Part shown: positions 10,978 through 20,887 of the stretch, piece by piece
Layout: each line of letters opens with the position of its first letter
Numbering within the stretch: the stretch's first letter is position 1
Position numbers and translations under genes: made by a program
From: Adineta steineri
Lineage: Eukaryota > Rotifera > Eurotatoria > Adinetida > Adinetidae
Assembly (NCBI GenBank): GCA_905250115.1
Contig: CAJNOI010000041.1
Coordinates: 565,434-629,433 of the forward strand
Direction of reading: 5' to 3'
DNA: 64,000 nucleotides
Notes under the pieces: generated by a model
Database searches by the model: none
What the model saw: only the letters and a program-made list of their open reading frames with translations
Told to the model about the DNA's origin: nothing

Positions 10978-11909
10978 ATGACATCTGCTTTGTTAACCAA
11001 GTTAGCATTATTCGCTGCCATTCTCAATATTGCCTATTCAGTACGTATTTATGAGCAATGTGCTGGAGATGGTTATGGTACATTTCCATGTGATGCTGGT
11101 TTAGCATGTTTCCGTCGAAACATATGGTATTCATCATGCCAAACTAGTTGTCCAAAGGGTGTTGGTTGGGAATGTGAAACTTATGTTCCACCAGTAGTAT
11201 TTGCTGCTGGATGGGATCAATGCGGAGGTGAAGGTTGGTATGGACCAAGAGCATGTCCAGCTGGATATGCTTGTTATGCACGCAGTATCTATTATTCTCA
11301 AGTAAGAGAAAATTATTCTATAATTTATTATTTTATTTTAACTCTAATTATTTTCAGTGTCGTCCAGTAAATGATTGTCCAGCAGGTATAAATATATTTC
11401 ATCTTAATATTTAAAATTTCTTTTATTTTAAATATAAATAGGTTGGGGATGTGCTGCATTATTTGTTCCATCTACTCCTACTCCAGTCGTTACTGCTACT
11501 CCAGTCGTTTCAGTTGTTCCAGTTACTGGTACTCCAGTCGCCCCAGTTGTTACTGTTACCACTGGTCCAGTTGTTTTATCTGCTTATGCACAATGTAACA
11601 ATGTTGCCGGTGCAGTTTGTGCCGCAGGAACAGCATGTTTTCGAAGTAATGTACTCTATTCTGAATGTCGTCCAGCTTGTCCACCAACATGGAAGTGTGA
11701 AACAGATGTCGCTCAATTAGACGAACAATGTGGAGGTATAGTTTTAGCAAAATAGAATATTTATTTTTAAAAATACGATTTAATTTTATTATTTTTTAGG
11801 TGAAGGTTTTGTTGGTTTAAAACGTTGTGCAGAAGGTCTTCGTTGCTATGTAGCTACCGTATGGTATTCAAAATGCGCAGCCTCATGTCCTGGTGGTTGG
11901 CAATGTTAA
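10978..11909 (+). CDS. secreted protein of four CBM1-like modules
   Basis: Exons 10978-11301, 11358-11385, 11442-11735 and 11800-11909 give 251 residues; introns are 56, 56 and 64 nt and one exon is only 28 nt. Signal peptide: about residues 1-21. Four cysteine modules at 26-66, 80-121, 167-203 and 212-251, the second and fourth with the canonical QCGGEG start, and all with the extra C-P-x(2-4)-W-x-C pair seen in the neighbour. A Thr/Pro/Val linker (about 125-163) separates the pairs and is likely O-glycosylated. Modules 1 and 3 have lost parts of the CGG motif. No enzyme domain. Clearly a paralogue of the gene at 8632, 1.7 kb upstream, same strand. Binding of cellulose or chitin is inference from the family. 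Confidence 0.85.
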
Positions 11910-12227
11910 AAATGATAGCGAAAAAGAATGAAAAGATTTCTTTTTTTTTATTGCTTTGGCTATCTAACAGCGAAGAGAAAATAAAATAAAATGTATGACA
12001 TATAATGTTGTCTATGTTTATGTCTATATTTTTTTATGCATATAATGCTAACAAATGTTGAGGAGAAGTAATAAGATGCTTCATTAATCTTACTAGTTTA
12101 CATAAAGAAAAGGTTTCTTTTACTATTACCTTGAATATAGAAGTATAAGTAATTTAAATTTCTTTCGTAGAATTATGTTTATATTCACATGTCAGCATAA
12201 ATATTGAATTGATTCGAAAATTCCTTC
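11910..12227. other. short intergenic region, CBM1 gene to ART-TPR gene
   Basis: 318 bp. AATAAAATAAAAT near 11980-11992 fits a polyadenylation signal for the CBM1 gene; the remainder must include the ART-TPR promoter. Confidence 0.5.
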
Positions 12228-14254
12228 ATGAGTCAAGAAGATACTCAATCATGTATTCATCATTTGATTTGGCTAGATCATAATATTGAAAATAATTCTA
12301 ATCGTCGAAATTTGAAACAATTACATGAACTCGATGATCAGATCAAATCTTTCACGGATAAAGAACAATGTATCGATTATATAACCAGACAAAATACTAG
12401 CAAAACAAAACCTTATATTATATTAATTATATCTGGTAGACTTAGTGAAGAAGTTATACCATATATACATGATTGTATATGTCTTTTTGACATATTTATC
12501 TTTTGTGCTGATGCAGAACGTTTAAAACATTTAAGATTTGCAAAACTCCGTGCAATTTGTACAGATTTTTATGAATTATTTGATAGAATTCAAAACTGTA
12601 TGGATAGAAATAAATTTACAATTGATTTTAGTTTATTTAATAACACTGAAAATAATACAACTTCAGGTAGTTTTACGTATAAATATTTAATATCATAGAA
12701 ATTGATATTGTTTTATATTATACAGAAAACAAATTAGTTGAAGAAAAATCCGAAGAACAATATCCCATTCGGAATTTAAAAGAAGATCAAGCACGTTTTC
12801 TTTGGTTTTATAAATGTCATAATTTTATGATGGAACTTGAAGATGATAATGAACAAGCTAAACAAGAAATGATATCATCTTGTCGAAAAAAATATAAAGA
12901 TGATGAACGAGCATTAACAACAATCGATGAATTTGAAAATCAATCATTAGATGATAATGCAAAAAATGCTATTTCATGGTATACAAAGAATTCTATTATA
13001 TTTCGATGTATTAATGAAGTACTAGTTTCAGGAAATATTTCAAAAATATATTCGTATCGTTATATTATCAAATTACTTTGTCGACAATTAAAAGATTTAC
13101 ATGAGACATATAAAAAAATAAATTCAGAAAATATCCTTCGTCTTTACCGTGGTCAACGATTAAAATTATCCCAAATTCTTTTGATTTCAAAACATAAAAA
13201 TGATCTTATTTCATTGAATGGTTTTATATCGACATCGTTAGAAGAAGATATTGCAAAAAGATTTTGTTTCGGTCGTTCAATAAAAGATCATGAGCCTGTT
13301 ATATTTATTATTGATATTGATATGACTAATGAACAAAGTACGGCATTTGCTGATATTAGTAATCTTAGTCGATATCCCGATGAAGAAGAAATACTTTTAT
13401 CAATAGGATCTATATTTTGTATTGAATCTGTTCATCTTGATGATACTAAACAATTATATCGTATTCATCTTTCATTAAGTCAACATAATAAATTAACTGT
13501 TAATAAATATATTGAACAAACATTTGCAAAAGAAATTGATTCTATAAATCAATCAGTTGTTTTTGGAAAACTTCTTTTTGATATGGGAGAATATCAATTT
13601 GCAATTGAATATTTAAAAAATCGAATTAATTATCTATCGGATAATGATAATCATTATCGAGCTACTTATTTTAATAATATTGGTGTATGTTATAATGAAA
13701 TTGGAAAGAAAGACGAAGCGTTAAAATATTATAAAGCTGCAAATCAAATTTATCAACAAGCAAATAATCATCGTGGAATAGGCGCATGTTGTCATAATGT
13801 TAGTAATTGATGTCGATGTCTATTTTTTATAATATTTCTATTGTAGATAGCAAGTTATTATTATAATCAAGGAGATAATGAAACTGCTCTTGGTTGGGCA
13901 TTAGATGCTTTAGAAAAACGACAAAAATATCAATTAGAAAAAGCGTCAACTCTTGATCTTCTTGGTTGTATTCAATTAGCAAAATATGATGTAGAAGCTG
14001 CAAGTAATAATCTTCAAGAAGCATTAAGAATACGTATAAAATATCTCGGACAAATTAATCCAAATCATCCAGATATTGGACTTAGTTATCGAAATCTTGG
14101 TAAACTTGATACAAAATTATCATCATTTATTGATGCTCAACATAATTATTTACGAGCCGAAGAAATCTTTCGGCATAATTATCCAAAATCACATCCATTA
14201 GTTATAGAAATTGAACTATACCTACAGGGAATTAAACAATATTTTTCACATTAA
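12228..14254 (+). CDS. receiver-like domain + mono-ADP-ribosyltransferase + TPR protein
   Basis: Exons 12228-12666, 12726-13798 and 13847-14254 give 639 residues; introns 59 and 48 nt. N-terminal domain (about 8-135) has a WLD start and a hydrophobic strand (YIILIISGRL) like the receiver-type domain that I recall as common in bdelloid proteins. The middle (about 165-400) is an arginine-type ADP-ribosyltransferase: Arg288 in LYRGQ, S-T-S at 315-317, and E-E-E at 366-368 (the ExE catalytic loop), so all R-S-E elements are present and activity is likely. The C-terminal half (about 405-639) is TPR/kinesin-light-chain-like, including FNNIGVCYNEIGKKDEALKYY and a PDIGLSYRNLG repeat. There is no signal peptide, so the enzyme should be cytoplasmic and use NAD+; its protein substrate is unknown. 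Strong family match for ART and TPR, weaker for the N-terminal domain. Confidence 0.85.
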
Positions 14255-14554
14255 TCACATCCTTTTCTTTTTATTTTATATATATTGTAAAACTGTATCA
14301 TTACTTTCACAACGAGATACCTCGTTTTATTTATAATAAAAATTTTGTCTCACTCTTGATTTTATGAAGTGAATAATCCATCTCACTCAGATATCACATT
14401 AATTCTTCTACTACTAAAATTATCATTAAGCTTTTCGATATTATATATCAAGTTATTCAATAAATTTCATTTGACAAAAAAAAGATAAAGTTTACATATA
14501 AATAAATAATCTGATCCTATACAATACATACAAAGTAAAAAAAAGACGACTAGA

Positions 14555-15461
14555 TCAATCGCTATCGTATTTAATCATTTTTCCATTGATATATCGATAA
14601 ATCGGACCATCACCAACATTATATCTAAATCATATTCAATAGTAAAGGAACAATTCTTACTGATGCTTACCTATAATAATTATTTGTACCTTCAGGTACA
14701 TAGGCTCGACGAAAAGTTATATTAATTCTTCCAGATAATTGTGATATTCGTTTTGGTACTGCATGAAACCATGCATGTTGTGTTTTTCCACGCATAACAA
14801 TTAAATCACCTGAACTAAGAACAAAATTTTGTTTTAAATTATCATTTGTTTTATTTTTCATATAAAAATCTCGTTCAGCTCCTAATGATAACGATGCAAT
14901 ACATGGTTGATCACCTAACCAATGTTCATCATCACTATGATATGAAATTGAATCTTGTCCATTCGCATAAAAATTTACTAAAACAAAATTATATTTTACA
15001 TCTGTTGCTTGTTCAACACGTTCTTTAAGTTCATTAAGTATAGGTGGAATTTCTCGTGGTTGACGATTATATTTATCTTTTGATTGCTGAGTATCATCAA
15101 TACCGAATACAGTTGTATAACGTGGTGTTATTATTTGAACTAATCGATCTGTTTGTTTAGAATATTCTACACGATACCATGGTAAAGTATTAAGAAGAAA
15201 TGTATATAAAGACATATCACACGGTGATGGAATAAATGATGTTATATAAATCAGATCTAAATCAAGTTTATCATTGATTAGTCGACGTTCTTTTATATTT
15301 GTTTGAAGAATAAATGGTGCTGATGGATAAGGATCAATGAATGGATATATAAATAATGATTGATCATGTTGTTGTTTCTGTTTTTTTACTTTACTTGGCC
15401 CAAAGAATAAATGAAGATTAGATTTTGTTGGAGGATATGATTTACGTTTATTTGAACACAT
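14555..15461 (-). CDS. ALKBH2/3-type Fe(II)/2-oxoglutarate DNA-repair dioxygenase
   Basis: Exons 14671-15461 and 14555-14624 (minus strand) give 286 residues. The single-exon reading stops at 14667 exactly inside a GTAAGC donor; splicing a 46-nt intron continues the frame for 22 residues to TGA, so the two-exon model is preferred. Iron ligands are visible: H175-x-D177 in the NFYANGQDSISYHSD block and H233 in WFHAVPKR; 2-oxoglutarate-binding arginines R245 and R251 in SGRINITFR. The family oxidatively removes methyl groups such as 1-methyladenine and 3-methylcytosine from DNA in the nucleus. The N-terminus has K-S-N-L-H-L-F-F (residues 13-20), a degenerate PCNA-interacting (PIP) box next to basic residues. 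ALKBH2 versus ALKBH3 cannot be settled by eye. Confidence 0.9.
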
Positions 15462-16106
15462 CTAAAAGATAAAAGAATCATATTCTCGATATTGATCTAA
15501 TACAAAAAGAATTGTTATTGAATAATATTGTGCACAATCGTGAAATGATAATTATGAATAAGAAATACTTCTTGAACTATTGCATATGCAATCCATTCTA
15601 TATTTAATATGTACTGATCAGTATTAATAGAAACGAATAGGACGAATATAGAGAATAGAAAGAATGTGTTATATAACATAATAGTATAAGTTCACAAAAA
15701 AAAAGTGTGTGAATATTTTGATGCATAGCAGATGTTTTTATATTCTTCCTTTGACATTAAGTCAATGAGATCATTATTAATCAATCGTATTTTTCTGTTC
15801 ATCAAATGAAAACCTCAATAGACAAAATTTTTCTCATGATTTAGACTTGCTACAAATATAATATACGTCATAGATAAAATTTTCCTTGAAAAAGTATCAT
15901 TTACATATATACTTCAATTTTAGAATTCATTAATTATAATTTTTCTTTTCATACATATAAAATAATTTCTAAATGACTGACGGATCGAGCTGATGTTTTT
16001 ATTTCGTCTTTTATCATTATATTCTTATTATCTTTTCTTTTTCATGTACGCTCATTTGAAAAAAAATAACAATAAGCGAACAACAAAAACAAGTCCATAA
16101 ATATGT
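15462..16106. other. intergenic region between ALKBH and RPS16 genes
   Basis: About 645 bp of AT-rich DNA upstream of the ALKBH gene and downstream of the ribosomal protein gene (both on the minus strand). No ORF, RNA gene or repeat seen. Confidence 0.4.
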
Positions 16107-16607
16107 TTAACGATATGATTTTTGGTATTTGGAACGAGCACCTGGACCACCGAATTTCTTTGGTTCACATCGTCGTGGATCGGCAACAAGTAATGTTCGA
16201 TCATATTGTACGAGTATGTCACGTATTTGTTTTTTTGTTGCTTCATCAACAAATTTTTGATTGTAAGCAACAACTGATTTAGCTAATGCTTGTCGAATGG
16301 CATAAATTTGTGCAATACGACCACCACCTTTAACTCGTATACGAATATCAACATTTGTAAATTTATCTCGACCGAGAAGATAGATTGGTTCTTCAAGTTT
16401 GAAACGAAGTGCTTGAGGTTCAACAAGATGTAAAGGTCGACCATTAACACGAATTGAGCCATGACCTTTAATTCAAAAAATTTATTTTTTATAAGTAAAT
16501 TAAAGTAAATTAGGTTTTCTTTTTCTACCTTGCTGACAGACAGCTACAGCTGTTGCTGTTTTCTTTCTACCAAAGGTTTGTACGCGTTGTTTTTGTACTT
16601 TCGACAT
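16107..16607 (-). CDS. RPS16: 40S ribosomal protein S16 (uS9)
   Basis: Exons 16529-16607 and 16107-16465 (minus), intron of 63 nt in phase 1, give 145 residues (human 146). Signature segments: [13 protein letters not shown] near the N-terminus, [30 protein letters not shown] in the centre, [20 protein letters not shown], and the invariant C-terminal [11 protein letters not shown] whose last Arg contacts the P-site tRNA. It belongs to the small ribosomal subunit head. The intron just after the CQQG codons interrupts the most conserved N-terminal part. Unambiguous assignment. Confidence 0.97.
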
Positions 16608-16876
16608 TGCTCGAATAATCTTAAATGATAGATCGTCAATCTTAAAATAGGAAAAATATAAGCGATTAGAAAAAGAACTTCTTTCGATGTTTGTGAAAAG
16701 TGAAATAAACAATTTAAGTTTTTGATGAATCATTGTATAACATCGGATTGGCTGGTTAATCGAATATATCTCATATTTTTACGTATCCCCCATTTATTTT
16801 ATACAAAAGATAATTAACGACATCTATTATTCATATTCAAATGATATAGTTGCATTTTTGTGTGGGAAATAGAATA

Positions 16877-16976
16877 NNNNNNNNNNNNNNNNNNNNNNNN
16901 NNNNNNNNNNNNNNNNNNNNNNNNNNNNNNNNNNNNNNNNNNNNNNNNNNNNNNNNNNNNNNNNNNNNNNNNNNNN
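16877..16976. other. assembly gap of exactly 100 N
   Basis: A run of 100 undetermined bases, the conventional placeholder for a scaffold join of unknown size. It lies upstream of RPS16 and about 0.9 kb upstream of the RRM gene. Order and distance across it depend on scaffolding, not on sequence. Confidence 0.99.
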
Positions 16977-17852
16977 AATGATGACAAAAACATATGTTAT
17001 TTTCTTTGTAATGTTTATTTTGATGATCCCTCGTTTTTCTGACTATATATAAATAACTGTCGAGTAAAAAGTAGCAATATTTTATCTTTACTAGAAAATT
17101 CAATATTGAATAGCTCAAGTCGAGACAGTTATAATGTTATGTTTTCTTTTTTCATCACTATAATTGATTGGTCAGATAATTCTCATTCTTTATGTGAATG
17201 TTAATTATAACACAATATACATAATTAGTCTACTCAATACAATACAATACAATAACCCACGTAGTTATTCTCTATATAATGTACATTTTTATATATAATC
17301 ATAACAAGAAAGAAGATATATGACTATTGATTTAATTGAAATTGTGCAACTTCATCTATTTTTTGCATTGAAAAAAACACACATTTATTTTCTATTAGCA
17401 AATGTGACAATTTTCTTTTAAATTGTAAGATCAAGATATTAATCTTAATTCATTTCGAAAGATAAAGATCTAAATAAGACTTACTTTAACAACTTCAATC
17501 TCTCATTCTTTTTCTTTACTTTAACAACTAATTCTATTGTTATTGTATTCTTTTATTGAATTTATTCGTCGTCTTTGATTATCTGAATATACCATCGTTG
17601 TCTAAATGGTCATAAAAGAGAAAAAAATGTATACATAAACATATACTGGCTAGACGAGACTGTGCATATATATTTTCTTCCTTCATATTTCTCTTTTAAT
17701 CGCGTCTATTCATTCATCTCTTCTATAAAACATTTTATATCGATTTTGTCCATACATCAGTTAAGTTCGTTAAAAAAAGTAATTTATTTCATCATATATT
17801 CAATAAACACTTCTTTTCTTCTTATTTCTAGTAAATTATCATCACTAATCCA
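16977..17852. other. intergenic region upstream of the RRM gene
   Basis: AT-rich, with CT-rich stretches and a pentanucleotide ATACA run near 17237-17251. Contains the presumed promoter and 5' leader of the two-RRM gene; a splice-acceptor-like TTTCTTCTTATTTCTAG ends about 20 nt before its ATG and could be a 5'-UTR intron end or a trans-splice site. Confidence 0.4.
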
Positions 17853-18898
17853 ATGTCGTCAAATCTCGGTAAAAAACTTCTATTTTCAAATTTATCTTAT
17901 AAAACAACTGAAGTAATCTTAATGAATTATTTTTCAACGTATGGTTACATAGAAGAATTATATTTATATAAAGATGATCAAGATCAATCATTACGTAAAG
18001 GTTTTATTATTTATAAAGATATACATTCTGTAAATAGTTTAATGTCAAAACGACCACATTTTATTGATAATAGACAAATTCATATTCAACGTGCAATACC
18101 AAATCATAATCGAAATAATACGAATAATTTATCTGAACAATTAGGAATAAATTTAACAGTTACTGAAATATTTATTAGTCGTTTATGTTCCGGAGAAAAA
18201 CGTGATATGTTTGTAAATTATTTTCAATCCTTTGGAAATATAATTGATTGTCGTGTATTTAATTCTTATTCACAAAATTCTAAACAAACAGGTTATGCAT
18301 TTATACGTTTTATGGATTATGATAGTGTTGGTAAGATTAAACTTAATAAAAATATTTAAAAATAAATTTATTTATTTAGATCAAATTATTCTTTCAAGAC
18401 CACATGTAATTAATTCCAGATATTATCATATACGAAAATGTATACCAAGAGAATATAATTATATAATATCATCAATTAAACCTATAAGTCAAAATAAACC
18501 CAATTGGCGTCATTTTTCATTCGGATTAATAAATATGAAAACACAGGAAATAACTTATCCATCACTACGGTAAGAAATACGGATTTTATTTTTGAAAAAA
18601 AAAAGCATTGAATTTTTTTTGTAGAGATGATAAACCACAATCTTCAACAAATAATGATTTTATATTACTTGATCCACCTATGCTCACTGTTTCCGTTGAT
18701 AGAACGCCAACAAATAAATGTTCAACGAATGAATTTGAACTAATTACAACAAATTCTCTATCATCAAGTAGTATATCAATTATCAATTCAAATGATGATG
18801 ATTTTACTCCACTAGCATCACCACTTTATTCAACAGCTATTGCTTATTCACCAACAACTTATGATAATGAAGATAAAAATATTTATGAACTTATTTAA
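17853..18898 (+). CDS. RNA-binding protein with two RRM domains (hnRNP-like)
   Basis: Exons 17853-18330, 18380-18569 and 18625-18898 give 313 residues; introns 49 and 55 nt. RRM1 (about 7-88): RNP2 LLFSNL, RNP1 KGFIIYKD. RRM2 (about 107-190): RNP2 IFISRL, RNP1 TGYAFIRF; it spans the first splice junction. The second half is polar and Ser/Thr/Asp-rich with no further domain. Arrangement resembles hnRNP A/B, Musashi or DAZAP1 proteins, which bind single-stranded RNA in splicing, transport or translation. The RNP1 of RRM1 has lost the usual aromatic third position context, so its RNA affinity may differ. Exact orthology not assignable by eye. Confidence 0.82.
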
Positions 18899-19223
18899 GT
18901 AAAAGATTTGTTTCTTATTTTCTTTCTTGTGATGATTATTTAAATGGTATCTGTGTATATACGATTGCCTTTCTTTTTTATATATTCGAATTTAATCAAT
19001 ATATAATATTATTGTGTTTTTCATAAGAATTGTTTTCTTTTGCGTCATATTAATGTATATCTGTATTTGTTTAATAATAAATCATATATCAGTATCTTGT
19101 TATTATTTTGTTTTGTATATTCGGATTGGTTTAATCGAAAAGCAATCAAGCGTAATTTTATTGCGTATAAATTATTGATCCACATAGGCAAAAACCTACT
19201 TTTATTCACAAATACTTGGTATT

Positions 19224-19361
19224 ATGGAAGACGTCTGTACTTGTGTGTGCCATACAGATCCTAACGTCCGACATTTTGTGGCATGTTGTCAATTTTGTCA
19301 AAATTGTCAACAGCGTATTGTTACACAGAAATTTGAAGAACATAAGCAAAAATGCCATTAA
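19224..19361 (+). CDS. cysteine-rich micro-ORF of 45 residues
   Basis: ATG at 19224 to TAA at 19359-19361. The peptide has eight Cys (5, 7, 9, 21, 22, 25, 28, 44) and four His (10, 17, 40, 45): a C-x-C-x-CH cluster, then CC-x2-C-x2-C, and a C-terminal H-x4-CH. This could bind one or two zinc ions. Such a density of paired Cys/His in AT-rich DNA is unlikely by chance. It lacks a signal peptide and carries a basic helix-like stretch (IVTQKFEEHKQK). An AATAAA-type signal lies about 65 nt downstream (near 19429). It might also be the last exon of a longer gene; I found no obvious upstream exon. No function proposed. Confidence 0.5.
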   Translation: MEDVCTCVCHTDPNVRHFVACCQFCQNCQQRIVTQKFEEHKQKCH

Positions 19362-20887
19362 TTACATTTGAAATGGTTTTAACTGACTATTATCCTTACA
19401 ACTTATATTTTTAATTTTTTTTTGACAATAAATTATTTCTTCTCATCATTTTATTCTGTTTAATGTTGTTTTCAGTATTGAAAATCAATACTACTCCATA
19501 TTCCATATATGAAAAACCTATACAAAACGTTTGTATTAGTCACATATGTATTTTAAATTATCAAAACATATAGTAGCCATATTATATTATTAGAAGAGTA
19601 TATAGCGATTGTGCTTTACTTCCTATAAATATGATAGGAAGTCTTACTTGGTGTAACTTTCTCTGTCTTCTTTTTACCAATTATTTATGTATAAAAATAG
19701 AAATAATGTAAGTTTCCTATTGCATTCCTTATTATATCTATGTCGTATCAAAATTTTTACCAGTATTAGTTTCATCATTAGTTGGTTTGTTTTAAGTTAA
19801 TTCTAGAGAATGTTTATCAGTCATTAAATTATTTTCTATCTACTTACTGAAAACAATAAAAATCATTACATTAGCATGAAAAATAAATTAGTATTCATGC
19901 ATAAATCAAAGTTAGTAAATTGATTTGCATGATCAATAAGATCAAAATCGTGATCAGACTCTATAAAAATATGTCAATTTATCTTTATTTCGAAAACGAA
20001 CACTTATGGAAATAAGTTTTATCGTTTCTCTAAAACATATTTGATAATTATTTGCCTTCAAGCATAAATGTTTCTTTTATTTATAATTCTATAATATTAA
20101 CGAGCATGTCTATATACAATTAATGTGTGTAATTATGCATACGAAAAATTCTTCTGTTAGTTTATGACGTTTTCCTCTCTTGTTAGTAAGTCTAGACTGT
20201 CAAATAAATTGTTTGTTGAGAAAACTAGGAAAGAATTCAAAGAATTAAGATTGCATTCAAGTGGTTAGATCTATCAATTGAAAAGAAATATGATGTAATC
20301 ATTCAATATATTATTTATGATTGTAGAAAAATAATAAAAAAGTTTTCATAAAAATTTTGATTAATAATTGACAATCTATTCACGTACATAAATATTGATG
20401 TTTTATGAGTCTCCGGATGTGCATACAAAGAACGCATGAGTAACACCGAGTCAATAGTTGTGACACATAGATTAACAACAAGAGTAGAAAAAGAAGAAAA
20501 AAGAAAACTAAAGGTTTATTATGAAAATTATTTTTTATTTGAATTTATATTAATGATTATTCTCGGATGATGATTTCTCTATCAATCTATCAAACTGATG
20601 TTTCTTAGCATAGTTCTTTTTTTTATTGTTGTTGAGAACGCTCAGGGAAAAATAAGCATAGCTATCCGCCTCCGTCTTTTTTTCTGCGTTTTTTTCCTTC
20701 TCTCCTGTTGCTGCTGCTCATTCCCGACGGCGTGATCGAAGAAAGAACAACTAAACTAGTTCTATATATTAGTATGCGGAAAGCGTTTCTTTTTCTGTTC
20801 TATGTTACTGTTATTATGTGCTCAAGTTAAACAGACATAAGCATCATTAGAAATATCGGACTAAAAAACGCGAAGACAAAAAGAAAA
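19362..20887. other. intergenic region upstream of the MFS transporter
   Basis: About 1.5 kb. Near 20660-20745 there is a pyrimidine-rich stretch followed by GC-richer DNA, which together with the following leader could be the promoter and 5' UTR of the transporter. No ORF or RNA gene supported. Confidence 0.4.

Noticed and set aside
14667..14669. TAA at 14667 as the end of the ALKBH gene
   Set aside because: It overlaps a GTAAGC donor and a 46-nt intron leads to an in-frame continuation with its own stop.
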